From contig NZ_JAMCOS010000001.1 in assembly GCF_028069655.1 (NCBI RefSeq), forward strand, positions 836,001 to 900,000: 64,000 nt of DNA, written 5' to 3'. This document shows positions 26,327 to 34,267 of the stretch, one piece after another. The translations under genes were made by a program, and so were the position numbers. The DNA is from Acidovorax sp. NCPPB 4044. Lineage in GTDB: Bacteria > Pseudomonadota > Gammaproteobacteria > Burkholderiales > Burkholderiaceae_C. The notes under the pieces were generated by a model. The model saw only the letters and a list, made by a program, of their open reading frames with translations, ran no database searches and was not told the origin of the DNA. How positions within the stretch are numbered: position 1 is the stretch's first letter; each line of letters opens with the position of its first letter.

Positions 26327-26671
26327 TCAGCCCGTGGCGTGGGGGCCCAGGACCGCCCACAGCGCGGCGAGACCCAGGGCTCCGGCCGCCAGCCGGGGCA
26401 GGTGCCGGGGCCACCAGGTGGCCGCGGCGGTGGCTCCCAGCGCAGCCACGGAGAGCGCCATCGCCCACCAGGTCACCGCCAGGGATACGCTGGAGGCACG
26501 GGGCCACCAGACCGCCAGTGCCAGGGAGAAAGTCAGCGCGGCCCAGCCCGCACGCCGCAGCGCGCGCAAGCGCGGAGCCAGGCCTTCGCGACCCCAGGTT
26601 TCCTCGTGGTGGCGGTCCATTCCGAGGGCGATGCCGGCCCAGCCGGCAAAGCACAGCAACAGTTCGAGCAT
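26327..26671 (-). CDS. DUF3325 domain-containing membrane protein (iron-uptake associated)
   Basis: 114-residue protein with three hydrophobic segments, beginning MLELLLCFAGWAGIALGMDRHHEETWG. The N-terminal helix plus DRHHEE and the later AGWAALTFSLALAVW are DUF3325 features. This family is regularly encoded with PepSY-TM and DUF3649 proteins next to siderophore receptors, as here, and the set is thought to help ferric-siderophore reduction or uptake at the inner membrane. The two His after the first helix could bind metal. It is 3 bp from the preceding PepSY gene, so they form one transcript. Confidence 0.8.
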   Translation of the reverse strand: MLELLLCFAGWAGIALGMDRHHEETWGREGLAPRLRALRRAGWAALTFSLALAVWWPRASSVSLAVTWWAMALSVAALGATAAATWWPRHLPRLAAGALGLAALWAVLGPHATG

Positions 26672-26674
26672 GGT

Positions 26675-28369
26675 TCAGGCTCCTTGCACCGGCGTGGTGC
26701 CGGAGGTGCCGGTGGAGGCCAGGGCCGCACGCGATGCTTTCGCGGCCGCCGCGGGCCGGCGGCGCAGCAGGCGCCAGGCCAGCAGCGCGAACACGGCGCC
26801 CGCGGCAATGAAGGACAGGTCCATCCCGGCCCACACCCAGTCCCCCGCAGGCAGGGTTGCGCCCAAATGAGTGGATGTGGTCAGGGCATTGACCACCGGC
26901 AGCGCCAGGAACAGGGCACCGGCCGCCCCGAGCAGCAGGGCCCAGCCGCGCCGGTCGGGCCGCAGGATTCCCACGACAAGCCCCAGGCCCCAAGCGCCGA
27001 AGAACCAGGCCAGCTCGGCATCGGGGCGGGCGGGAGCCGGCACCGGCAGCAGGCGATTGGCTGCGAGGATCGCGGCGACGGCCAGCGGCAGCCCGCCCAT
27101 GAGGCCCACATTCAGGCTGGCCACCAGCCGCTCGCCGAACGGCATCGGAGCACTCGGCGCCTTGCGCTGTGCCTGCGCACGGCGCTTGACGGACCACAGC
27201 ACTAGGCCGGAGGCGATCATCAGGCTGCCCATCACGCCGAAACCGAACAGCACCCAGCGCATGCCGGGGCCCGCAAAGCGCGCCAGGTGCAGGCCGTAGA
27301 GCACTCCGTAGGTCTGGATGGCGGGTGTGTGCGGATCGATGAGCGCCAGTTGCCTGGCGGTGTCGCCGTCGAAGCGCATGCGGGCCGGGCCGTACTGCAG
27401 GCGGTCGCCGTCGTGCCGGGTGATCTCCACCACCGTGCCGCTGTCGTCGCGGCGCACCGAGATGTTGCCGATGCGGGCATCGCCCCAGGTGCGGTGCGCG
27501 CTTGCCACCATCGCGCCCAGATCCAGGATCGGCAGCGGCTCTGCGGCTGCCGTGCCGCGCCCGCGCCGCGCGCTGCGGGCGCCGGGCGCGTCGCCTTGCA
27601 TCTCCGCGAAGTAGGCCTGCGAATCCGTGCCCTTGGGCGTGGGGTAGGCGGCCGCGATGCCGGCGGGCATGTAGAGCGCGTGGAAGATCATCAGCCCGCT
27701 GAAGGTGATGACCAGGTAGAACGGCAGCACGAGCACGCCCGAGACGTTGTGCGCATCCAGCCAGGCCCGTTGCCCGCCCTTGCCAGGCCGGAACGTGAAG
27801 AAATCCTTGAAGATGCGCCGGTGCGTGACCACGCCCGTGAGCAGTGCGATGAACATCAGCACCGTGGCGACGCCGACCACCCAGCGCCCCTGGATCGTCC
27901 AGCGCCCCTGGTGCGCGGTGCGCAGCTCGAAGTGGAAGCGGTAGAAGAATTCGCCGCCCGCCGTCTCGCGGGCTTCGATCTTCTCCCCCGTGACAGGGTT
28001 CATGAGCAGGGTCTGGAATCGGCCGGTGCCGTTGTCGCGCCAGAGCACGGTGGCGGCGGGCATGCGGTCATCGGGCAGGCGCATGATCCACTGCGTCACC
28101 CCCGGCGCATGGCGGTGCAGCGCGGCCTGGGCACGCTCGGCCACGTCGGCGCTGGCGGCGGGCAAGCCATGCATCTCCGGGCGCATCCAGAGGTTGAATT
28201 CGCTCTTGAAGAAACTCAGCGTGCCGGTGACGAAGATGGCGAACAGCAGCCAGCCCAGCACCAGCCCGGCCCAGGTGTGTACCCAGGACATCGCCTGGCG
28301 GAAGCCTTCGCGTTCGGGCGGCGCGGCGGCGGCGGACGCCTGGCGCGGCGTGCCTGCGGTATCGGTCAT
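26675..28369 (-). CDS. PepSY-associated transmembrane protein (iron-uptake reductase-like)
   Basis: 564-residue inner-membrane protein. From ATG 28369 (MTDTAGTPRQ; GGAGG just upstream) it has a PepSY-TM layout: an N-terminal helix (VHTWAGLVLGWLLFAIFVTGTLSFF), a periplasmic domain with FHFELRTAH and LLTGVVTHRR, a helix pair around VSGVLVLPFYLVITFSGLMIF, and a C-terminal set of helices. His residues in the helices (VHTW, THRR, DAHNVSG, IFHALYM) suit haem ligands, as in ferric-siderophore reductases of this family. Its ATG overlaps the stop of the DUF3649 gene (ATGA), so they are translationally coupled. Reductase activity is inferred. Confidence 0.88.
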   Translation of the reverse strand: MTDTAGTPRQASAAAAPPEREGFRQAMSWVHTWAGLVLGWLLFAIFVTGTLSFFKSEFNLWMRPEMHGLPAASADVAERAQAALHRHAPGVTQWIMRLPDDRMPAATVLWRDNGTGRFQTLLMNPVTGEKIEARETAGGEFFYRFHFELRTAHQGRWTIQGRWVVGVATVLMFIALLTGVVTHRRIFKDFFTFRPGKGGQRAWLDAHNVSGVLVLPFYLVITFSGLMIFHALYMPAGIAAAYPTPKGTDSQAYFAEMQGDAPGARSARRGRGTAAAEPLPILDLGAMVASAHRTWGDARIGNISVRRDDSGTVVEITRHDGDRLQYGPARMRFDGDTARQLALIDPHTPAIQTYGVLYGLHLARFAGPGMRWVLFGFGVMGSLMIASGLVLWSVKRRAQAQRKAPSAPMPFGERLVASLNVGLMGGLPLAVAAILAANRLLPVPAPARPDAELAWFFGAWGLGLVVGILRPDRRGWALLLGAAGALFLALPVVNALTTSTHLGATLPAGDWVWAGMDLSFIAAGAVFALLAWRLLRRRPAAAAKASRAALASTGTSGTTPVQGA

Positions 28370-28674
28370 GCCGCACCTCCCCACCATCGGGGCCCGAGCA
28401 CGCACATCCCCAGCGCCAGCGCCGGAATGAGCACGCCTGCCCAGGCCGACCAGGCGGTGCGTGCGTAGAAGGCCCAGCCGGCCGCGCCCGCGTAGATCAG
28501 CCACGACAGCATGGTGGCCGTGAGCACGGCTTCCACACGCGGCATGGCCAGCGCGAAAGCCAGCGCCAGCGCGGCCGCGCCCGCCGCAGCGAGCGCATAG
28601 CCGCCCAGCGTGGCGGCCAGCGAGCGCGAGGCGATGGCGAGGCGGTATCGCCAGAGGGGGCGGGTGGGCTTCAT
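28366..28674 (-). CDS. DUF3649 domain-containing membrane protein (iron-uptake associated)
   Basis: 102-residue protein, start MKPTRPLWRYRLAIASRSLAATLGGYALAAAGAAAL, with three hydrophobic segments; the wording matches DUF3649. The ATG at 28674 is 17 bp after the upstream receptor stop, and the frame extends much further upstream only as an antisense shadow of the receptor. It is the first of three overlapping genes (DUF3649, PepSY-TM, DUF3325) downstream of a siderophore receptor, a layout recurring in Burkholderiales and Pseudomonas. Confidence 0.82.
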   Translation of the reverse strand: MKPTRPLWRYRLAIASRSLAATLGGYALAAAGAAALALAFALAMPRVEAVLTATMLSWLIYAGAAGWAFYARTAWSAWAGVLIPALALGMCVLGPRWWGGAA

Positions 28675-28691
28675 GGCGTCAGGCCCTGGCT

Positions 28692-30848
28692 TCAGAACGC
28701 ATAGTCGAGCGTGACCTGCAGCGCGCGTGGTTCCCCGGGCGTGGCCGAGGTGAAGCCCGCGGCGTTGCTGGTGCCGTCGAGGTAGTAGCGCTTGTCGGCG
28801 GCATTCTTCAGGTTGGCCTGCAGGCGCATGCCGCCCGCCATCTCGTAGCCCACCGCAAGGTCGGCCACGGTGTAGCCGGGCAGGCGCCAGCGGTTGTTGT
28901 TGGCCAGGAACTTGTCGCCCTGGTGCGTGAAGCCTCCGCCCACCCACAGGCCGGGCACCGCCGCGATGCGGTACTGCGTCCAGAGCGATGCGGTGCGCTT
29001 CGTGGCCAGGGCTACACGGTTGCCCACGTTGGCGCCCGCCACGGTATCGGCCAGCACCTTGGGATCCATGAAGGTCGCCTGCGCGGTCACCGTCCAGCCG
29101 GGCGCGATCCGGCCCCGTGCCTCCAGTTCCAGGCCGCGGATGCGTTGCCGCCCGGTGAGCACCGAATAGCCGGGGTTGGCCGCATCGTTGGCGGGGCTGT
29201 TGGTCAGCTCCAAGTCGAACAGCGCCACGGTGGTGAGCAGGCGCCGGTCCAGCCATTCCTGCTTCACGCCCACTTCGAGCTGCTTGCCTTCGGAAGGGGG
29301 CGCCGCCACGTTGCCCACCAGCAAGGTGCCGACGTTGGCCTGGAACGAGCGTGCATGGCTGGCGTAGAGCATCGTACCGGGGGTGGCCTCGTAGCTCAGC
29401 GCGAACGAAGGCTGGGTCTTGCTGGCGTCGAGCACCGGCCGGGCGTAGGTGTCCTTCAGGCGGTCGTGGCGCAGGCCTGCGGTCAGGGCCCAGGGGCCCC
29501 AGGCCATGCGGTCCTGCAGATAGAAGCCCGGATTGCGCGTGTCGCTGGCAACGGCGGCTGCCCCCGCCGCGCCCACGGGCGTGGCGACGCCGGTGGCAGG
29601 GCGCCAGAGGTCCACGCTCGGCAGGCTGCCCGTGCCGCTCGCGCCGTAGCGGCTTTCCATCGTGCGCCAGTCGATGCCGGCCAGCACGCGGTGCTCCACT
29701 GCGCCTGTCTGCCAGCGGCCGCGCAGTTCGGCCAGCACCGTGTCGGATGTGAAATTCTGCCCCGGCGCCAGCCAGTAGCCGCGTCCCACCCGCCCCGCGG
29801 CGACCCCCGTGAGCGTGGTGAGCAGGATGTCGCGGTCGGTTTCATTGCGCGACACGTAGAGGCGCGCGTCCAGCGTATCGTTGAAGCGGTGCGTGAGTTC
29901 GCTGGAATAAAAGCGCAGTTGGCCCTTGGACGTGAGCCATGGCTCGCCGTAGAAGCGGCTGTCGGGCACCGCATCGGCACTGCCCAGGTCGGTGGGTACC
30001 GGGACCGCGAGCCCCGGGTTCGAGGTGGTGTCGAGCCGGAAGGTCTCGGCCTGCACCCGCCAGCGCGTCTGCGGCGAAATGCGCCATTCCAGGCTGCCGG
30101 CCAGGCCGCGCTTTTCGGGCGTGATGCCATCGACGGCGCTGCCGCCCCGGCTCGCGCCGCCGGTCAGGCGGTAGAGCAGGGTGCCGCCCGCATCCAGGGG
30201 GCCGGTCAGGTCGAACTCGCCCGAGCGCCAGCCATGGCTGCCGGCACCCAGGCGCACGGAGCGCAGCGCCTCGGCCTGCGGCTGCTTGCTCACGTAGTGG
30301 ATCAGCCCGCCGGGAGCCACCTGGCCGAACTCCAGCGCGGCTGGGCCTTTGATCACTTCCACGCGCTCCACGTTGAAGAGCGGCGGATCGATCAAGTGCA
30401 TGAACTTGGCACCGTCGCGCAGGTAGTTGTAGGTGTTGTTGGCCCAGAGCCCGCGCACGGAGAACTGCGAATATGAGCCGTAATACTCGCTGCGCGAAGC
30501 CACGCCCGAGGCGTTGCGCAGCACGTCGCGCTCGGTCGTGGCACCCTGCTGGTCGAGCAACTCGCGCTCCACCACGCTCACAGCGCGCGGCGTCTCCAGA
30601 ACCGACAGGCCCAGGCGCGAGGACGCCTGCGCGCGGCGCGCCGGCGTGGCTGCTTCGCCGGAGCGGTCGGCATTCACCTGCACCTCACCCAGTGCCGGAG
30701 CCGCCTCCTGTTGGGCCAAGCCCGCCAGCGGCACGGACGACAAGAGGCATGCGCCCCAGCACAGCGGCGTCTTGAGAAAGAAGGCGCCCGTGCGGGCGGC
30801 GCGCGCAGGCGCAGGTCTCCGGGCGGCGGAGCGGGAAGGGCGGGACAT
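28692..30848 (-). CDS. TonB-dependent siderophore receptor with Fur-like promoter
   Basis: 718-residue outer-membrane receptor. A long basic N-terminus (MSRPSRSAARRPAPARAART) precedes the signal segment (GACLLSSVPLAGLAQ). The plug holds LETPRAVSVVERELLDQQGA and VERVEVIKGPAALEFGQVAPGG. The barrel ends VTLDYAF. It heads a cluster receptor-DUF3649-PepSY-DUF3325 on the minus strand, with only 17 bp before the next start. A Fur-like box lies at 30954-30968, about 105 bp upstream. The cognate siderophore cannot be named, and no biosynthesis genes are in this window. Confidence 0.92.
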   Translation of the reverse strand: MSRPSRSAARRPAPARAARTGAFFLKTPLCWGACLLSSVPLAGLAQQEAAPALGEVQVNADRSGEAATPARRAQASSRLGLSVLETPRAVSVVERELLDQQGATTERDVLRNASGVASRSEYYGSYSQFSVRGLWANNTYNYLRDGAKFMHLIDPPLFNVERVEVIKGPAALEFGQVAPGGLIHYVSKQPQAEALRSVRLGAGSHGWRSGEFDLTGPLDAGGTLLYRLTGGASRGGSAVDGITPEKRGLAGSLEWRISPQTRWRVQAETFRLDTTSNPGLAVPVPTDLGSADAVPDSRFYGEPWLTSKGQLRFYSSELTHRFNDTLDARLYVSRNETDRDILLTTLTGVAAGRVGRGYWLAPGQNFTSDTVLAELRGRWQTGAVEHRVLAGIDWRTMESRYGASGTGSLPSVDLWRPATGVATPVGAAGAAAVASDTRNPGFYLQDRMAWGPWALTAGLRHDRLKDTYARPVLDASKTQPSFALSYEATPGTMLYASHARSFQANVGTLLVGNVAAPPSEGKQLEVGVKQEWLDRRLLTTVALFDLELTNSPANDAANPGYSVLTGRQRIRGLELEARGRIAPGWTVTAQATFMDPKVLADTVAGANVGNRVALATKRTASLWTQYRIAAVPGLWVGGGFTHQGDKFLANNNRWRLPGYTVADLAVGYEMAGGMRLQANLKNAADKRYYLDGTSNAAGFTSATPGEPRALQVTLDYAF

Positions 30849-30946
30849 GAACGGCGTAACTCCAGGCGAAAACGAAACCGGGCTCCTCTGGCTGCCGGGA
30901 GACGGGGTTTCCGCGTGCTGGCTGGGGCTGTATGCGAGGAATTCTA

Positions 30947-30976
30947 ATTGTCTTGAGACGTATTCTCATTTGCAAA
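30947..30976 (-). promoter_or_regulatory. Candidate promoter with Fur-like box for receptor operon
   Basis: On the minus strand a -35-like TTTGCA (30971-30976) and a -10-like GACAAT (30947-30952) are 18 bp apart. Between them TGAGACG-T-ATTCTCA (30954-30968, plus-strand reading) matches the 7-1-7 Fur consensus (TGATAAT-N-ATTATCA) at 10 of 14 positions. The AT-rich patch is unlike its GC-rich surroundings. Iron repression is inferred. Confidence 0.6.
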
Positions 30977-31070
30977 CATGGAATTCCAGGAGATTTCTGG
31001 GAAGCCATGCAACTTTGCGCAGCCTGCGTGCATCTCCGCCCGACGCGCGTGCCTGCTGCACGCGCCCATG

Positions 31071-31092
31071 AAAAACGGGCCCGAAGGCCCGT
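31071..31092 (-). terminator. Rho-independent terminator after bfr
   Basis: On the minus strand ACGGGCC-TTCG-GGCCCGT followed by TTTT: a 7-bp GC stem with the stable TTCG tetraloop, beginning 43 bp after the bacterioferritin stop. Confidence 0.8.
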
Positions 31093-31134
31093 GCGATACC
31101 GATGCCGTCGACCGGCTGCGGTGCTTGACTCCGC

Positions 31135-31611
31135 TTACTCCGCTTCGCCCATCTGCGACTGCAGGTAGTTCTGCACGCCGACCTGCTCCACGAGGCCAAG
31201 CTGGGTTTCGAGGAAGTCGATGTGCTCTTCCGTGTCTTCCAGGATCTCCTGCAGCAGATCGCGCGACACGTAATCGCGCACCGTTTCGCAATGGGCGATG
31301 CCTTCCTTGATGGTGGCCTGGGCGCCGCGCTCGGAGAGCAGGTCGCAGGAGAGGATTTCCGGCACGTCTTCGCCCACCTGGAGCTTGCCGAGGTCCTGCA
31401 GGTTGGGCAGGCCGTCCAGCATGAAGATGCGGTCCATGATGCGGTCGGCATGCTTCATCTCGCCGATGGACTCCTCATATTCCTTTTTTGCCAGGCGGTC
31501 GAAACCCCAGTGCTTGAGCATGCGGTAGTGCAAAAAGTACTGGTTGATGGCCGTCAGCTCGTTCTTGAGCTGGGCTTGCAGATGGGCAATGACCTGGGCG
31601 TCGCCTTGCAT
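31135..31611 (-). CDS. bfr: Bacterioferritin
   Basis: 158-residue haem-containing iron-storage subunit, the usual family length. The helix-bundle sequence keeps ferroxidase ligands E18, E51, H54, E94 and H130, and the haem ligand M52. Position 127, a bridging Glu in E. coli Bfr, is Thr here (DTEEH at 126-130), with Glu at 128 and 129. ATG 31611 follows GAGGAG; the frame continues upstream as a 218-residue ORF, but the N-terminus MQGDAQVIAHLQAQLKNELTAINQYF is the family start. It is divergent from ahpC and near iron-uptake genes, which fits iron and peroxide control. A TTCG-loop terminator follows. Confidence 0.95.
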   Translation of the reverse strand: MQGDAQVIAHLQAQLKNELTAINQYFLHYRMLKHWGFDRLAKKEYEESIGEMKHADRIMDRIFMLDGLPNLQDLGKLQVGEDVPEILSCDLLSERGAQATIKEGIAHCETVRDYVSRDLLQEILEDTEEHIDFLETQLGLVEQVGVQNYLQSQMGEAE

Positions 31612-31799
31612 GGGGCTCTCCTCGTAATAATGGAATGGTGTGGGATTGGGCGCGATTGTCGTGATGCCCGACCCCCACCGCAAGGCGAAGCCCCCACGCA
31701 CGCGGTCTGGCTGCGTGTGACACTGAGTTGTGTTCTCATCGACGCGCTCGCCGGGTATGGCAATTGCCCCGCGCCCAGGTGCTTCAGGCACCGTCGTTC

Positions 31800-31865
31800 A
31801 TAGGTCTGTCCAATCGATTTGATGGAATCAATTAATTGGATGCATCGGGTGAACGACCCTAAACT
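31800..31865 (+). promoter_or_regulatory. OxyR-like site and promoter of ahpC
   Basis: Four quarter-sites spaced exactly 7-7-7: ATAG (31800-31803), CAAT (31811-31814), ATGG (31822-31825), TAAT (31833-31836). The OxyR consensus is ATAG-N7-CTAT-N7-ATAG-N7-CTAT, so spacing is perfect and each degenerate quarter-site misses by one or two bases. A -35-like TTGGAT (31836-31841) touches the site and a -10-like TAAACT (31860-31865) lies 18 bp on, typical for an OxyR-activated promoter. The ahpC start is about 40 bp further. Confidence 0.65.
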
Positions 31866-31905
31866 CCTGTTTTGTCATTCAGCAATCACCAACTAGGAAA
31901 CAGCA

Positions 31906-32481
31906 ATGTCCCTGATCAATACGCAAGTCCAGCCTTTCAAGACCACCGCTTTCGTGAACCGTGACGGTAAGGGCGAATTCATCGAGGTGACCGAGGCCAG
32001 CCTGCAAGGCAAGTGGTCGGTTCTGATTTTCATGCCCGCGGCCTTCACCTTCAACTGCCCGACCGAAATCGAAGACGCTGCCGACAACTACGCCGAGTTC
32101 CAGAAGGCCGGCGCCGAGGTCTACATCGTGACCACCGACACGCACTTCTCGCACAAGGTGTGGCACGAAACCTCCGACGCCGTCGGCAAGGCCAAGTTCC
32201 CGCTGGTGGGCGACCCCACGCACCAGCTGACCAACGCTTTCGGCGTGCACATTCCTGAAGAAGGCCTGGCCTTGCGCGGCACCTTCGTGGTCAACCCCGA
32301 CGGCGTGATCAAGACCCTGGAAATCCATTCCAACGAAATCGCCCGCGACGTGCAGGAAACCCTGCGCAAGCTGAAGGCCGCCCAATTCACGGCCGCCAAC
32401 CCCGGCCAGGTGTGCCCTGCCAAGTGGAAGGAAGGCGCCAAGACGCTGACGCCTTCGCTGGATCTGGTCGGCAAGATCTAA
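31906..32481 (+). CDS. ahpC: Alkyl hydroperoxide reductase peroxiredoxin subunit C
   Basis: 191-residue typical 2-Cys peroxiredoxin that reduces hydrogen peroxide and organic hydroperoxides. Peroxidatic Cys51 is in FTFNCPTE and resolving Cys170 in [17 protein letters not shown] and the C-terminal helix match AhpC. ATG 31906 follows AGGAAAC. It is transcribed from an OxyR-like promoter and followed by ahpF 142 bp downstream, with a strong terminator between them, so the two are probably not in a simple fixed-ratio transcript. Confidence 0.97.
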   Translation: MSLINTQVQPFKTTAFVNRDGKGEFIEVTEASLQGKWSVLIFMPAAFTFNCPTEIEDAADNYAEFQKAGAEVYIVTTDTHFSHKVWHETSDAVGKAKFPLVGDPTHQLTNAFGVHIPEEGLALRGTFVVNPDGVIKTLEIHSNEIARDVQETLRKLKAAQFTAANPGQVCPAKWKEGAKTLTPSLDLVGKI

Positions 32482-32533
32482 AGCGGCCCGCGCCCACCGT
32501 TCGCATCCATCGAGCGCCCCCGGGCGCTCCGCG

Positions 32534-32579
32534 GCCGGACAGCAGCATGGCGTGCGCGCCATGCCGTCCGGCTTTTTTT
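32534..32579 (+). terminator. Strong Rho-independent terminator between ahpC and ahpF
   Basis: GCCGGAC (32534-32540) pairs with GTCCGGC (32566-32572), and inside it GCATGGCG with CGCCATGC around a TGCG loop; seven T follow (32573-32579). This is a near-perfect bipartite stem with a U-run. It would cut ahpC transcripts before ahpF and so favour AhpC. Confidence 0.88.
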
Positions 32580-32623
32580 CGCCCTCCGGGACCCATAACT
32601 CGAATCGCAAAGGACCCCAAGCC

Positions 32624-34192
32624 ATGCTCGACGATCAACTCAAATCCCAACTTTCCGCCTATCTGGAGCGCGTGACGCAGTCGTTCGAGATCGTGGCGTC
32701 CCTGGACGGCAGCGAAACCTCGGCGCAGACGCGCGAACTGCTGGAGACCATCCAGAGCCTGCGCAGCGACAAGATCACGCTGCGCACCGACGGCAGCGAT
32801 GCGCGCAAGCCGTCCTTCACGCTGCAGCGCGCGGGCACGCAGACCCAGCTGCGCTTCGCCGGCCTGCCGCTCGGCCACGAATTCACCTCGCTGGTGCTGG
32901 CGCTGCTGTGGACCGGTGGCCATCCGCCCAAAGTGGAGCAGGACGTGATCGAGCAGATCCAGGCGCTCGACGGCGACTTCGACTTCGAGGTCTACATGAG
33001 CCTGACCTGCCACAACTGCCCGGACGTGGTGCAGGCGATGTCGCTCATGGCCATCCTCAATCCGAAGATCCGCACCACGGTGATCGAAGGCGGCGCCTTC
33101 CAGCAGGAAGTGACCGACCGCGAGATCATGGCCGTGCCCATGGTCTTCCTCAACGGCCAGGTCTTCGGTTCCGGCCGCATGACCGTCGAAGAGATCGTCG
33201 CCCGGCTCGACACCGGCTCGGCCCGGCGCGAAGCCGCCAAGCTCTCCGCCAAGGAATCGTTCGATGTGCTGATCGTCGGCGGCGGCCCGGCCGGTGCCGC
33301 GGCGGCCGTGTATGCCGCGCGCAAGGGCATCCGCACGGGTGTGGCGGCCGAGCGCTTCGGCGGGCAGGTGAACGACACGCTGGACATCGAGAACTACATC
33401 TCGGTCAGCAAGACCGACGGCCCTAGGTTCGCCGCCGCGCTGGAGCAGCATGTGCGCGACTACGAGGTGGACCTCATGAACCTGCAGCGCGCCAAGGCCC
33501 TGCGGCCCGCCGCGGTCGAGGGCGGCCTGATCGAGGTGGAGCTGGCAAACGGCGGCACGCTCTCCTCCCGCACCGTGATCGTCTCCACGGGCGCGCGCTG
33601 GCGCAACATGAACGTGCCGGGCGAGGACAAGTACCGCACCAAGGGCGTCACGTACTGCCCGCACTGCGATGGCCCGCTCTTCAAGGGCAAGCGCGTGGCG
33701 GTGATCGGCGGCGGCAACTCCGGCGTGGAGGCCGCGATCGACCTGGCCGGCGTGGTGGCGCACGTCACGGTGCTGGAATATGCCGGCGAGCTGAAGGCCG
33801 ATGCCGTGCTGCAGCGCAAGCTGCGCAGCCTGCCGAACGTGGACGTGATCCTCAACGCGCAGACCACGGAGGTGAAGGGCGACGGCAACCGCGTCACCGG
33901 CCTCAGCTACACCGACCGCACCAACGACGAGGCGCGCCATCTCGCGCTGGAAGGCATCTTCGTGCAGATCGGCCTGCTGCCCAACACCGACTGGCTGCGC
34001 GGCACGGTGGAGCTGTCGCGATTCGGCGAGATCGTGGTGGATTCGCATGGCCGCACCAGCGTGCCGGGCGTGTTCGCCGCCGGCGACTGCACGACGGTGC
34101 CCTACAAGCAGATCATCATCGCGGCCGGCGACGGCGCGAAGGCCGCGCTGGGCGCGTTCGACCACCTGATCCGCACCAGCGCACCCGCGTGA
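32624..34192 (+). CDS. ahpF: Alkyl hydroperoxide reductase flavoprotein subunit F
   Basis: 522-residue FAD/NADH-dependent reductase that recharges AhpC. The N-terminal tandem thioredoxin-like domain has the CHNC redox pair ([15 protein letters not shown]), the FAD motif is [22 protein letters not shown], the NADH motif is [19 protein letters not shown], and the second redox pair is CPHC. The FAD-closing motif [27 protein letters not shown] ends the protein. ATG 32624 is in frame with the family start [10 protein letters not shown]. It lies behind the ahpC terminator, so its expression depends on read-through or on a promoter in the 40-bp gap. It ends 75 bp before the convergent kinase gene stop. 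Confidence 0.97.
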   Translation: MLDDQLKSQLSAYLERVTQSFEIVASLDGSETSAQTRELLETIQSLRSDKITLRTDGSDARKPSFTLQRAGTQTQLRFAGLPLGHEFTSLVLALLWTGGHPPKVEQDVIEQIQALDGDFDFEVYMSLTCHNCPDVVQAMSLMAILNPKIRTTVIEGGAFQQEVTDREIMAVPMVFLNGQVFGSGRMTVEEIVARLDTGSARREAAKLSAKESFDVLIVGGGPAGAAAAVYAARKGIRTGVAAERFGGQVNDTLDIENYISVSKTDGPRFAAALEQHVRDYEVDLMNLQRAKALRPAAVEGGLIEVELANGGTLSSRTVIVSTGARWRNMNVPGEDKYRTKGVTYCPHCDGPLFKGKRVAVIGGGNSGVEAAIDLAGVVAHVTVLEYAGELKADAVLQRKLRSLPNVDVILNAQTTEVKGDGNRVTGLSYTDRTNDEARHLALEGIFVQIGLLPNTDWLRGTVELSRFGEIVVDSHGRTSVPGVFAAGDCTTVPYKQIIIAAGDGAKAALGAFDHLIRTSAPA

Positions 34193-34267
34193 CGCCCGCC
34201 GCGACTGTCTGAGCGGCGGCGCGTGGAGCATGTGCCGTATAGGCCTGTGCTGAAGGTCTGTGCTGAC

